Shown: positions 53,957 to 63,740, counted from the stretch's first letter. The stretch is 64,000 nucleotides of DNA from Acinetobacter lwoffii (GCF_019343495.1 NZ_CP072549.1:1984001-2048000); one strand, 5' to 3'. Numbers and translations: made by a program. Notes: generated from the sequence alone by a model not told the origin.

Positions 53957-54577
53957 TTATTGATGCACCAAACTCAATAAAAATGCAGCACCTGCAAATA
54001 AACCGGCAAAAGTCCGGTTCATGACTTTTTGTTGTTTCGGCGATCTAAGCAGCCTTAAAACTTTAGCAGCCAATCCGGTATAACCCGCCATCACAATCAG
54101 ATCAATCGTCACCATTGTCGCAGCCATAATCAAATACTGAATCCATTGTGGCTTAGACAAATCCAGAAATTGCGGCAAGACGGCCAGTAAAAATACGATG
54201 GCTTTAGGATTAGTGATATTAACCAAGAAACCATGCAGTACCAGTTTCCCTCTCGATTTTCGCGCCAATTCATGTTTAATTTCGATAGATTGTACAGGTG
54301 CTTTCCATTGCAAAATAGCCAAATACAATAAATAGCCGACACCAAACCATTTCACCACTAAAAATGCCCATGGGGTTGTCGCAAACAAAACTCCCACGCC
54401 TGCTGCAACCACTGCAATCTGTACCAGTAAAGCCAGTTGCAGACCCAGCGCATTCCAGTAACCATGCCGAAAACCATAATTCAATCCGCTCGACATCGAT
54501 GCAATTGCACCAGCACCCGGAGAGACACTAATCACCCAGCAGGCCAACATATAGGCAAACCACATTTGATAGGACAT
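53957..54577 (-). CDS. LysE/RhtB family amino acid exporter
   Basis: A 206-residue inner-membrane protein with about six helices. The N-terminal family motif SVSPGAGAIASMSSGLNYG is at about 18-36, and GFLVNITNPKAIVFLLAVLPQF at about 115-136 is the second hallmark. LysE-family members export amino acids or homoserine lactones; which is unknown. The gene is convergent to znuB and divergent from the peroxidase gene. Confidence 0.9.
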   Translation of the reverse strand: MSYQMWFAYMLACWVISVSPGAGAIASMSSGLNYGFRHGYWNALGLQLALLVQIAVVAAGVGVLFATTPWAFLVVKWFGVGYLLYLAILQWKAPVQSIEIKHELARKSRGKLVLHGFLVNITNPKAIVFLLAVLPQFLDLSKPQWIQYLIMAATMVTIDLIVMAGYTGLAAKVLRLLRSPKQQKVMNRTFAGLFAGAAFLLSLVHQ

Positions 54578-54737
54578 GAATATTTAACTCAGCAAAACTT
54601 GCCCAATATTATATGAATTTTCCAATAAAATCAGGCTAAAAACCTGCTTAAATATAAGGCATTGCACTATTCACTCTGTCTAGCTTCAGGCACAATATGT
54701 ACATTAAAAACAGGATCTATCCTTACAGGAGCCATGA

Positions 54738-55652
54738 ATGACAGCCCAATCGGTAATCTTGCCACTTCCTTCAGATCATGCCCGTTTTATTGTTTTACGT
54801 CTTAAAGATTTGAGTATTGAACAATTAAAAGAACAACTCGAACATCTTTTTACTTCGCGTGATCGTCTTATTACGCAACATCCTCAAGCACAAATTAAAA
54901 CGGCAGTGGCTTTTGGTCCTGAACTGTGGGCAAAACTTTATGATCAAGCTCCTGCAGGCTTTAAACAGCTTGAGCCCATTCATGGTTCATTTGAAATGCC
55001 AGTGGTTCCGGCAGATATGATCATTCATATTGCCAGTGCCCGTGCTGATATCTGTTTTGCGCTCAGTCAGGCTTTTTTTGAAGGCATTCAGGATCAGGTT
55101 CAGGTGCTGGATGAGCGGGTTTGCTTCCGCTATTTTGATGGTCGTGACATAACTGGCTTTATTGATGGAACTGAAAATCCGCAATTCCCGGATGATCGTG
55201 CTGAAGTCGCATTATTAGGTGAAGATTCAGGTATTTTCCAAGATGGTTCATTTATTTTTGCCCAACGTTACGCGCATAACCTGGAAAAATGGAAAAAGCT
55301 AAAAGTTGATACTCAGGAACAGGTTATGGGTCGTACCAAGCTTGAATCGATTGAGCTGGATGATGAAGTCAAACCTGAAAATGCGCACGTGTCACGTACT
55401 GTAGTGGAAGATGAAGAAGGCGAAGAAATGGAAATCCTACGTCATTCTCTGCCTTATGGTGATGGACGTGGTGACCAGGGTCTATTCTTTATTGCCTACA
55501 CCAAAGACCTTACGATTATCGATGCTATGTTAGAACGTATGTTTGGTACCTCTGGCGATGGGATTCACGACCGTCTGCTTCATTTCGTAACACCTCTAGA
55601 TGGTGCCTATTACTTTGCACCGAGTGAGGAGTTGCTGGAAGAGGTTTTGTAA
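54738..55652 (+). CDS. Dyp-type peroxidase (YfeX-like)
   Basis: A heme peroxidase of 304 residues. The GxxDG-type motif is ITGFIDGTENP near 136-146 (catalytic Asp), the proximal heme His is likely in ENAHVSR near 216-222, and the distal Arg lies in RHSLPYGDGRGDQGLF. There is no signal peptide, so it is the cytosolic B-type group with YfeX. Members oxidise dyes and porphyrinogens with H2O2; the natural substrate is unclear. No encapsulin gene is adjacent. AGGAGCC precedes the ATG. Confidence 0.93.
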   Translation: MTAQSVILPLPSDHARFIVLRLKDLSIEQLKEQLEHLFTSRDRLITQHPQAQIKTAVAFGPELWAKLYDQAPAGFKQLEPIHGSFEMPVVPADMIIHIASARADICFALSQAFFEGIQDQVQVLDERVCFRYFDGRDITGFIDGTENPQFPDDRAEVALLGEDSGIFQDGSFIFAQRYAHNLEKWKKLKVDTQEQVMGRTKLESIELDDEVKPENAHVSRTVVEDEEGEEMEILRHSLPYGDGRGDQGLFFIAYTKDLTIIDAMLERMFGTSGDGIHDRLLHFVTPLDGAYYFAPSEELLEEVL

Positions 55653-55667
55653 ATTCACTTTAAAATT

Positions 55668-55699
55668 AAGCATAAATCTTATTTCGATTTATGCTTTTT
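55668..55699 (+). terminator. Rho-independent terminator of the Dyp peroxidase gene
   Basis: AAGCATAAATC / GATTTATGCTT around a 7-base loop, followed by five T. It separates the peroxidase gene from the convergent T6SS cassette. Confidence 0.75.
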
Positions 55700-55727
55700 A
55701 ACTAAGATTAAAATAGAATTTAAAGAG

Positions 55728-56120
55728 TTATAAGCAACTTATATTATCTATATGTATGTTACTTTTATTAAAAATAGTAGTCTTCTTGGTTCTTAAATTT
55801 TTATATTCGACATCATATAAAAGATAACCTTGTGACATAAAAGTATAATACCCAGTAATTTCTCCATTAATGATTTCATTCATTGTTCTATAGACTTCAG
55901 GCTTAGCATTATCACCCATATCGACATTTTTTTCTTTTATAGGTCTTGATATTTTAATATTTTTCAAATAGGGATAATATTTTACAAAATTAATATCAGG
56001 ATACTTACTAGAAACTAACAAAATAGATTTCTTTTCACTTATCAGACAATAATATTCATCATTTGATTGTGCGCTTGTACATACCACTAGAGCAAAAAAA
56101 ATAAGTATAATTTTTTTCAT
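55728..56120 (-). CDS. Hypothetical exported protein, candidate T6SS immunity protein
   Basis: A 130-residue protein of no family I recognise. The N terminus is a signal peptide (MKKIILIFFALVVCTSAQS), so the mature protein is periplasmic. It has two Cys after cleavage (about 25 and 129), which could form a disulfide. Its start overlaps the stop of the upstream peptidoglycan hydrolase gene by four bases. Periplasmic location, small size and tight coupling to a cell-wall effector are what an immunity protein would show. Function is inferred from context. Base composition is AT-rich, like the effector gene. Confidence 0.7.
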   Translation of the reverse strand: MKKIILIFFALVVCTSAQSNDEYYCLISEKKSILLVSSKYPDINFVKYYPYLKNIKISRPIKEKNVDMGDNAKPEVYRTMNEIINGEITGYYTFMSQGYLLYDVEYKNLRTKKTTIFNKSNIHIDNISCL

Positions 56121-57874
56121 AATTCTTTTAACCTCTTTTTAGCTAATGTTATTGCAGAATTCGCACTATAACCATACCTCTTTCTGCCAACTTTGTTCCC
56201 TTTCTTATCTTGTTTATAACCAAAAGGATAATCTTTGTCTTTACACATTTCTAGAAATCTTGAGTATCCTTTTTTTGACTCATTAGAGTTTTTTAATTTT
56301 CCTTTTTTGTAACCAGCAGGATCACTCCATAAACCCCATCCAAAGCATTCACCAATTTTATTAAAATAAATATAACTATTTTCAAATTTCGTATAATTAT
56401 CAAGATTATCAACTATTTTCTTATCTAAATTTAAACAGGTTTTTATATTAAGAGCGATTACAGCTCTTTTATAGTATTTCTCTCTATCATCAAATCCGTT
56501 ATATCCGCCATTAATTAAAGCACAAGTTGCTATTAAATCATTATTAATGGCATGAGGACTCAAATTGCCAGCTTTAGAATGATGCCAATACCATACTGCA
56601 GAACCTACAGCATGTTTTTTTTCTTTAGCAATTCTATGTTTATTATTTCCTAAAAAGTTTTCATTCACTGCTAACCCATAAAGCTCATAATTATTTTTAT
56701 AGGTTAATTGCATTAAGCCACGTCCTTTATAGCCATCATAAACTTCACTTTCAGATTTACCACCTAATCCTTCTTCTAGCAAAGAATAACTTGCAGTTTC
56801 ATGTAATGTGTGTGCTATAAAATGAGCCTTTTCAAGACAATTAATCATATTAAGTTTTTTAAATTGTTCATTTAAATCATTAAGAAAGCTTATAGCTGTG
56901 GCACTAGTTGTTATTTTTTTAAATTCTTCTGCTGAAATATCCCTATTACAGACACATTTACTTATTTTTAAATTTTTCTCTATTCTTGGCTTATTTAGTA
57001 CAGTTCGACCTACCGTTAAGTCCACATCTAATTTCATTTTTATGGCATCTTCTTTAATTCTTTTTACCACATGAGTTTTCGGTTCCAAGGGATTACCATC
57101 AGGTTTAAATACCGTGATCTGTATTTTTTCTCCAATCATGCTTGGAAATGAAAATTTACCATCAGAGGTATTTGAAATTTTTGTTATCTTATTTCCTAGA
57201 TAAAGTATCTCGATCTTTGTATTTTCAACGATATAACTATTTCCTTCTCTATCTAGAAGTTGGATATTTGATTGACTTTTAAAGTTTTCGCAGGGTTCGT
57301 CTAGTTTAATTATTTGTGGTATTTGAGAGCCATGCTCAGAGTTAACAGCACCTTTTAGAGCAAACTCATCATTTGAAGTCAAAACTAGAATTTCAATATC
57401 TCGATTAGGTGAAGATACCACCTCTACAATGCCCTGCTCATTGGTATGACGTTCAAATGAACTTTGTTTTCCTTTAGGGCGAGATTTTACCGGGAAACTC
57501 GTTAATATTTTCTCATTGCAGTCTATTATTTTAAATAAAGTCGTAACTATACCTTTTGTAGTAGGCATCACTTTTTCTTTATGATACTCCTCTATACTTT
57601 TAGGCAAGGATACTTTTACAGGATTCTTTCTAGAAGAAATGATTGAAGAATCAATCGTTTTAATAACGATATAATCTTCCACATTAGGTGGCTTAGCTAA
57701 AATTTCCACAGTTCGATTTGGTGAACCCTGAAATATAAATAAACCATCTTTATCTGTTTTATTTGTATTTTCTCTCGATGAACCTTTATAGCGTGATTTA
57801 ACTTTTAAATTAATGACATATTTTCCTGAAGCATCATAAATTTTTGATGTTATGGTAACTAAATTGCTCATCAT
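56117..57874 (-). CDS. GH19-like peptidoglycan hydrolase, probable T6SS effector
   Basis: A 585-residue protein. The first 285 residues hold three similar Ig- or carboxypeptidase-regulatory-like units (ITSKIYDASGKYVINLKVKS, LFKIIDCNEKILTSFPVKSR, NIQLLDREGNSYIVENTKIE). The rest is a GH19 chitinase/lysozyme-like domain: CLEKAHFIAHTLHETASYS near 345-363 has the catalytic Glu candidate, and YKGRGLMQLTYKNNYELYG near 383-401 is the family signature. There is no signal peptide, as expected for a type VI cargo. It overlaps vgrG and the following immunity-like gene by four bases each. Confidence 0.8.
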   Translation of the reverse strand: MMSNLVTITSKIYDASGKYVINLKVKSRYKGSSRENTNKTDKDGLFIFQGSPNRTVEILAKPPNVEDYIVIKTIDSSIISSRKNPVKVSLPKSIEEYHKEKVMPTTKGIVTTLFKIIDCNEKILTSFPVKSRPKGKQSSFERHTNEQGIVEVVSSPNRDIEILVLTSNDEFALKGAVNSEHGSQIPQIIKLDEPCENFKSQSNIQLLDREGNSYIVENTKIEILYLGNKITKISNTSDGKFSFPSMIGEKIQITVFKPDGNPLEPKTHVVKRIKEDAIKMKLDVDLTVGRTVLNKPRIEKNLKISKCVCNRDISAEEFKKITTSATAISFLNDLNEQFKKLNMINCLEKAHFIAHTLHETASYSLLEEGLGGKSESEVYDGYKGRGLMQLTYKNNYELYGLAVNENFLGNNKHRIAKEKKHAVGSAVWYWHHSKAGNLSPHAINNDLIATCALINGGYNGFDDREKYYKRAVIALNIKTCLNLDKKIVDNLDNYTKFENSYIYFNKIGECFGWGLWSDPAGYKKGKLKNSNESKKGYSRFLEMCKDKDYPFGYKQDKKGNKVGRKRYGYSANSAITLAKKRLKEL

Positions 57875-60732
57875 TCGACATCCTCTTCAGTATATACATC
57901 ATCCTCTAAATCCCTTTCTTCTATCTCATTCAATAGTTCATCAATACTTTCATTATCTAAGTCTTGAATGAGATGAGTTTGTAAAGAATTAAATCCTAAA
58001 GCCACGAAATCTGTGGGTTGAGAGGTATAGAATCTTAAAGTACTTAATTGATTATTTTCATTTAATACAGACTTCTTAGTTTTAATTAAGTTCCCATCCA
58101 ACTTATTTAGAATAAAAATTTCTTTTTCTCCTGCAGACTGGTTAGTCCACTGATAGTTAATTTTATTACTGAATAATGTTTTCATTTTTGGAAGATTTAT
58201 TTTTTGTTCAATAATATTTTGACCTTTCGTAAACAGATGCTGCCCGGCCTTACACTCAAATTTCCCACCAGTTGTGACCACCACTCCACCACCATTGATC
58301 TTAATTTGAGACCCTCCAGCGGTCAGTACAATCTCTTTCGGACTGGTGATTTCGATCTTGTCTTCAGTCGAAATAAGCTTGATTACCTTGCGGGCAATCG
58401 CTTCAATCGCATCATCTTGGGCTTGTAGTTCAATTTTTCCTTGAGCAGCATAGAGACTCGCACCCTCTTGAGCAGCAAATAAACTGATCTTGTCCTGTGC
58501 ATGAGCAACTAAAGATTTCTGTGTGGATAAATGAATATTATTCCCGGCACTCTGATTGATTTGCTGATCAGCGGATAAATGAATATTTTCATTTGTGCTC
58601 AGTGCAATCGTTTGGGGGGCAGTTAATAACATCACGGCCTGTTTAAATGCGATGGCCTTGGCTTGATCTTCAGCTTCAATCTGACTCAGAAACTGTTTTA
58701 AACTATCAAAAAATTGCAGCGGATCAGTCTGCTGTTGTTCAGCAATATCACTCAAGGCTTTACTATGATCGAGATTCGATTCAATCTGCTCTTTGGCACG
58801 ACTCGCATCCAGGTGATTGCCTGCGGCTGAATCTTGCCGATAAGTGGAGATTAATAAGCCTTTTCCTGCACGTATGGCACCCCACTGGTCTGTCCTTAGT
58901 TCAAAACCTTCTCCTCGACCTTCGCTGCTTTCACTTTCTTTAGGATGGCTTAGATTTCCCAGATTGAGCTGACTGGCTGCATGACTACTTTGCAGCTGCG
59001 CACTAATCTGTTCAGGGGTATCATCGAAACGCAACTGGTTAAAGCCATCCCCATCGACCTCCTGAGAACGGATGCCACTGAGTTTTTTGGTCGCAGGAAG
59101 TTCTCCTTTTGCATCAAACATGGTCGGATGCCGTTCTGCTTCATGAATCCGTCCCACCACAAAGGGCCGGTCGATATCACCTTCAAAGAAGTCAATCACT
59201 ACAATTTCGCCAATTCGCGGATGCAACCTGATGCCATAACCCTCACCCGCCCAAGGGGTCAAAACATCCACCCAGGCAGAATCACTATCATTGTCATTGC
59301 TACCTGCGCCGCCATCATGCTGATGATCCTCACTCCGGGTAAACAGAAAACGAACTTTCACCCGCCCCCATGCATCGACATGAATCGTTTCACCTTCAGG
59401 TCCGACCACTCGAGCCCGTTGCGGATATGCAGCAGGCCGATGAATGAAGGGGTGGTACTCAGGAACAACCTGGATTTCACGGCGCACCATCTGTAGTTCA
59501 TTGGCCTGTCGTTCCTCCTGTGTCATCTGCCAGCCGCTCTTCTCAAGCAAACTGTCCAGCTGAGATAAGATATCTTTGGGTAAATTGTTCTGGTTATAAA
59601 ACCGCTTAGCTAAAATCAGAAATTCACGTTGATGGGCAGGATGCTGATCAATTTCAGGATGCTGTTGCAGTTCAAACCAGTATCCAACCTGAGCATCTCG
59701 TACGCTGCTACTGGCTTTAAAATATTTGGACTGCAAAGCATGATAGTCACTGAGCTGCTGATTGAGTCGATCCAGTTGGGCTATACCAGATGCTGTCACC
59801 TGATCCTCATGATTTAAGTCGCCGGTCCAGGCCGGACTGATGTTCCACGCATCTTCAAGCTGAAGAGTGGCATTTGCATGGATATCACTTTGCTGATGAT
59901 TACTGAATAAAGGCTGGCTTTGATCCTGGGCAAGTTGCTGGGCATGCCAACGCTGGGTCTGGGTACTATTCGGATTGAGCTGACGTACCGCAATCAGACT
60001 GTTCAGCGTGTCGAGCTGTTCGGTGGCATGACTGCGATGAAACCGGATGGAGCGGCGTTTTAAAGCTGAAAAATATTGGGAATGATCTACCAGTTTTAAA
60101 AGCTGATCTTGAATCTCGCTGGCTGATACAGGCACAGTTAATTGCCTTTCATCAATCAGCCAGTTAATTCCTTCGCTACGCCATAAACGGGTCAGAAAAT
60201 CATAATCCGATTCATTCGACTGCATTACAAAAGGTCGGACATCATAGTCCCGGCTGAGTCCTGTCAAATCCAGGCTGAGACTGGCCGCGAATAATACACT
60301 TCTGTTTTGCCATTCACTGAACAGGATTTCACTGATCTCGCGCACCGTCTTATTCATAAAAACCCGACTGTTACGGCGCTTCTGCCAGAGTGCAGTCGGA
60401 TCATTTAGCGTCAATTTATACAGGGTCAAAGCTCCATCATTCTGCCCTTGACTGGCTGCAGTAATAATGCCCGTAGTCCGGAAAAGTTCACCCCGGTCTG
60501 TGACCTGATCAATGGCCACCCGACAGCCGATAAACTGTTTCAAGGCAATATGAGCATGAGTGGAAAGACAGATCAGTTCAGCCTGCAGGCCTTGATTGAT
60601 CTGATGCTGACCCTCAATACGCTGAATCAAAACCTGATGATTTAAAGGAGGATGTGAAAACTGTAAATGTAGCGCACGATGCTGTCGCTTAAGCCCGAGC
60701 TGCTCCACCAGCATATGGATAGGTTTTGGCAT
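57871..60732 (-). CDS. vgrG: Type VI secretion system spike protein VgrG
   Basis: Trimeric T6SS tip protein of 953 residues. The N-terminal gp27-like domain spans about 20-400 (phage late control D type: YDFLTRLWRSEGINWLIDE). The gp5 OB-fold is near 440-550 (VVGPEGETIHVDAWGRVKVR, GIRLHPRIGEIVVIDFFEGD), followed by a DUF2345 beta-helix (about 640-850). The last 100 residues are an extra extension ending in an acidic tail (IEERDLEDDVYTEEDVE). DNA for that extension is AT-rich like the downstream effector, unlike the rest of vgrG. No other T6SS structural genes are in the window. Confidence 0.93.
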   Translation of the reverse strand: MPKPIHMLVEQLGLKRQHRALHLQFSHPPLNHQVLIQRIEGQHQINQGLQAELICLSTHAHIALKQFIGCRVAIDQVTDRGELFRTTGIITAASQGQNDGALTLYKLTLNDPTALWQKRRNSRVFMNKTVREISEILFSEWQNRSVLFAASLSLDLTGLSRDYDVRPFVMQSNESDYDFLTRLWRSEGINWLIDERQLTVPVSASEIQDQLLKLVDHSQYFSALKRRSIRFHRSHATEQLDTLNSLIAVRQLNPNSTQTQRWHAQQLAQDQSQPLFSNHQQSDIHANATLQLEDAWNISPAWTGDLNHEDQVTASGIAQLDRLNQQLSDYHALQSKYFKASSSVRDAQVGYWFELQQHPEIDQHPAHQREFLILAKRFYNQNNLPKDILSQLDSLLEKSGWQMTQEERQANELQMVRREIQVVPEYHPFIHRPAAYPQRARVVGPEGETIHVDAWGRVKVRFLFTRSEDHQHDGGAGSNDNDSDSAWVDVLTPWAGEGYGIRLHPRIGEIVVIDFFEGDIDRPFVVGRIHEAERHPTMFDAKGELPATKKLSGIRSQEVDGDGFNQLRFDDTPEQISAQLQSSHAASQLNLGNLSHPKESESSEGRGEGFELRTDQWGAIRAGKGLLISTYRQDSAAGNHLDASRAKEQIESNLDHSKALSDIAEQQQTDPLQFFDSLKQFLSQIEAEDQAKAIAFKQAVMLLTAPQTIALSTNENIHLSADQQINQSAGNNIHLSTQKSLVAHAQDKISLFAAQEGASLYAAQGKIELQAQDDAIEAIARKVIKLISTEDKIEITSPKEIVLTAGGSQIKINGGGVVVTTGGKFECKAGQHLFTKGQNIIEQKINLPKMKTLFSNKINYQWTNQSAGEKEIFILNKLDGNLIKTKKSVLNENNQLSTLRFYTSQPTDFVALGFNSLQTHLIQDLDNESIDELLNEIEERDLEDDVYTEEDVE

Positions 60733-60978
60733 TTTATAGTTATAATTTTAAGCTTTATTATTGTGCGGCAGATTTTAGGAAAAGTTATCCATTTCGTCCA
60801 GTTCACGATGCATTTCACATAATTAGGCCTTTAATTTATGGCCCTTCAATTAAAAATCTTAAATTGCATGTGGTACATCTTAATTAAAAATATTGCTCAA
60901 TATTCCCTATTTTTCCGATTATCCTATACGGAACTTGCTGCTACACTCATTCAGATCTCATTCTTCAAGGCCAAGGAC

Positions 60979-62133
60979 ATGCTGGAACTCCCTTCTAAAT
61001 TACCCGATTTGGGCGTGACCATTTTTAGTACCATGTCGGCCTTGGCACAAAAACTCGGAGCCTTGAATCTTTCTCAAGGATTTCCAGACTTTGCAGCGCC
61101 TCCTGCCTTGATTGAAGCTTTAAACCGGGCTAGCCAGAATGGATTTAACCAGTACGCTCCGGGAGATGGTCTGCCAGTCTTGCGAGGTCTAGTGGCAGAT
61201 CTCTATCAGCAGCGTGATCAACTGATGATTGATCCTTTCGAGGAAATCACGATTACGCCTGGGGCCACGATTGCGATTTTTTGTGCCATTCAGGCCACAG
61301 TGCGCGCCGGTGAAGAAGTAATTATTTTCGACCCGAGCTATGACAGTTATGGCCCTGCGGTACAACTGGTCGGGGCAAAGCCAGTGCATATTGCTTTGCA
61401 GCATCCTGATTTTTCTGTGGACTGGAATCAGGTCAAAGATACCATTAATGACCGTACCCGCATGATTGTGGTAAATACTCCACATAATCCGAGTGGTAGT
61501 GTCTGGTCCAAGGCAGACTGGCAGCAACTGATCGAGCTGATTCGCGAGCGCAATATTGTGGTGCTGTCCGATGAAGTCTACGAACATCTGGTTTTTGACG
61601 GCGTTCAGCACTATTCGGCCTGGTCATTTCCAGAACTTCGTGAGCGGAGTTTTGTGATTGGTTCTTTTGGTAAAACCTTCCATGTCACTGGCTGGAAAAC
61701 CGGATTTTGTATTGCTGCACCCGCACTGATGAAAATGTTCAGACAGATTTATCAGTTTGCCAGTTTCTGTGGTGTGACGCCCGTTCAGGTTGCCTTGGCG
61801 GAATATATGCAACTGCATCCTGAGCATATACCTGAACTGTCCTCTTTCTATCAAAACAAACGGGATTTATTTAACTCATCCATTGAAACGTCACGCTTTA
61901 AATGGACACCTTCTCAAGGGACTTATTTCCAGAACTTAGATTATTCAGAGATTCGGCCTGAGCTCGATGATTTATCCATGTGCCATTTTCTGGCAGAACA
62001 ACATGGGATTGTCGCGATTCCAGTCTCTGCGTTCTACCAGCATCCTCCTACAGATTTACGCTTGCTCAGGTTTTGCTTTGCAAAAAAAGAACAAACCTTG
62101 ATCCAGGCAGGTCAAATTCTTTCAAAGGTTTAA
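60979..62133 (+). CDS. Methionine aminotransferase-type PLP enzyme (YbdL-like)
   Basis: A class I/II aminotransferase of 384 residues. It begins MLELPSKLPDLGVTIFSTMS, matching the start of E. coli YbdL, and continues with NLSQGFPDFAAPPAL. NTPHNPSGSVW is the conserved Asn/Pro motif, DEVYEHL the PLP-Asp region, and SFGKTFHVTGWKTG contains the PLP lysine. I place the start at 60979 (AAGG 8 bases upstream). An in-frame start at 60838 would add 47 residues with no family support. YbdL acts on methionine, His and Phe; the substrate here is inferred. Confidence 0.9.
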   Translation: MLELPSKLPDLGVTIFSTMSALAQKLGALNLSQGFPDFAAPPALIEALNRASQNGFNQYAPGDGLPVLRGLVADLYQQRDQLMIDPFEEITITPGATIAIFCAIQATVRAGEEVIIFDPSYDSYGPAVQLVGAKPVHIALQHPDFSVDWNQVKDTINDRTRMIVVNTPHNPSGSVWSKADWQQLIELIRERNIVVLSDEVYEHLVFDGVQHYSAWSFPELRERSFVIGSFGKTFHVTGWKTGFCIAAPALMKMFRQIYQFASFCGVTPVQVALAEYMQLHPEHIPELSSFYQNKRDLFNSSIETSRFKWTPSQGTYFQNLDYSEIRPELDDLSMCHFLAEQHGIVAIPVSAFYQHPPTDLRLLRFCFAKKEQTLIQAGQILSKV

Positions 62134-62165
62134 CTCATTTTTTAACTAAAAATCTCATAAAATAA

Positions 62166-62200
62166 ATGCCTTAGTTACTTAAAAGCTAAGGCTTTTTTTT
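62166..62200 (+). terminator. Rho-independent terminator of the aminotransferase gene
   Basis: GCCTTAG / CTAAGGC around an 11-base loop, followed by eight T. Confidence 0.75.
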
Positions 62201-62261
62201 ACATTCTGCCGAATAATAGCTGCATCAACAAATAGATGATAATTCAATCACAGGATGTCGC

Positions 62262-63626
62262 ATGGCACAGCACTCACTGATTCATCAACAGAATTTATGG
62301 AAAGCCTTTCTGGTATTTCTGTTGCCATTAATTGCGACCAATATCCTGCAAAGTCTCTCCGGCACGATCAATACGGTTTTTGTGGGACAAATGCTCGGAG
62401 TGAATGCGATTGCTGCTGTTGCCGTTTTTTTCCCGATCCTGTTTTGTCTGATGGCCTTTGTGATTGGTTTATCTGCCGGTTCTACCGTATTGATTGGACA
62501 GGCTTGGGGTGGAAAAAATATAGAAAAAGTGCGCTGTGTGGTCGGTTCAACTTTATTTATGACCTTGATTGGCGGAAGTTTGATTGCGCTTTTCGGGGTA
62601 ATTTTTGCTGAGAATATTCTTTTGGCCCTTGGCACAGATCCTGATGTAATGCATTTGTCCTTGCCCTATGTACAATGGATGCTGGCGGGTAGTCCCTTAA
62701 TTTTTATCTATATTATTTATACCTCCATCTTGCGTGGCGTTGGGGATAGTACCACCCCCCTGTTTGCTTCCGCACTTACCATTGGGGTGGGTTTAGTGGT
62801 GACACCGGTCCTGATTGCCGGTTATTTTGGCTTTCCTAAAATGGGCATTATCTCGCCGGCGATTGCCACCATTCTGGGAAATCTGGCGGTCCTGTTGTTT
62901 TTAATCCTGTATTTGAACTATAGACAGCACCCGCTCAAGCTCGACTGGGCTTTATTAAAAAATATTCGTCATCAGCCACAGTTGAGCAGAATGATCTTGA
63001 AACTGGGGGTTCCGACTGGGGTACAAATGGTCACGACTTCAGTTGCCGGACTGGTGATTGTCGGGCTGGTCAATCGTTATGGCGCAGAAGCAACAGCCGC
63101 TTATGGTGCGGTCAATCAGGTCTTAAATTATATTCAATTTCCCGCTTTGTCGATTGCGATTGCCGCGTCTGTATTTGGTGCTCAAGCGATTGGCGCAGGT
63201 AAATCGGATCTACTCAATAAAGTCACACGGACTGCGCTGAGTATGAATATCCTGTTTACCGGCGGTCTGGTGATTCTGGCATACCTGTTCTCCAAATATC
63301 TGATGGCACTGTTTATTACCGATCCTAAGGTTGTAGTACTGGGACAACAACTGCTATTTATTGTGCTGTGGTCAATTCTGTTTTTTGGCGCCAGTGCCAT
63401 TTTTGCTTCGATCATGCGCTCAAGTGGAACGGTGACCATGCCAATGCTGATTAATATTTTTGCCATTCTCTGTATTGAAGTTCCCGCCGCTTATCTTTTT
63501 AGTCAGTGGTGGGGCCTGGAAGGTATCTGGTATGCCTATGCATTGGCCTTTGTCAGCCTGTGTATTTTGCAGGGACTGTATTATCAGTTTGTCTGGAAGA
63601 AAAAAACGGTTGAAGCGTTGATTTAG
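62262..63626 (+). CDS. MATE family efflux transporter
   Basis: A 454-residue inner-membrane protein with 12 expected helices in two MatE repeats. Repeat 1 begins LLPLIATNILQSLSGTINTV near 15-34 and has AFVIGLSAGSTVLIGQAWGG near 65-84. Repeat 2 begins LKLGVPTGVQMVTTSVAGLV. These match the NorM/DinF-type MATE superfamily, which exports drugs or metabolites with H+ or Na+. The substrate is not identifiable. It starts 129 bases after the aminotransferase, with a terminator between, so it has its own promoter. Confidence 0.92.
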   Translation: MAQHSLIHQQNLWKAFLVFLLPLIATNILQSLSGTINTVFVGQMLGVNAIAAVAVFFPILFCLMAFVIGLSAGSTVLIGQAWGGKNIEKVRCVVGSTLFMTLIGGSLIALFGVIFAENILLALGTDPDVMHLSLPYVQWMLAGSPLIFIYIIYTSILRGVGDSTTPLFASALTIGVGLVVTPVLIAGYFGFPKMGIISPAIATILGNLAVLLFLILYLNYRQHPLKLDWALLKNIRHQPQLSRMILKLGVPTGVQMVTTSVAGLVIVGLVNRYGAEATAAYGAVNQVLNYIQFPALSIAIAASVFGAQAIGAGKSDLLNKVTRTALSMNILFTGGLVILAYLFSKYLMALFITDPKVVVLGQQLLFIVLWSILFFGASAIFASIMRSSGTVTMPMLINIFAILCIEVPAAYLFSQWWGLEGIWYAYALAFVSLCILQGLYYQFVWKKKTVEALI

Positions 63627-63702
63627 ATGCAAGGTTTTATGTACCTAGAAGTATTACAGTAGCTAACACTCTTAGTCGCAAAAAATAGACCCTATTACAG
63701 CG

Positions 63703-63726
63703 ATAAAAAACCCGCTTTCGCGGGTC
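63703..63726 (-). terminator. Rho-independent terminator of the SDR gene
   Basis: On the minus strand ACCCGC-GAAA-GCGGGT followed by TTTTTT. It lies 15 bases past the stop at 63741. Confidence 0.8.
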
Positions 63727-63740
63727 TGTTCTGCAATTTT

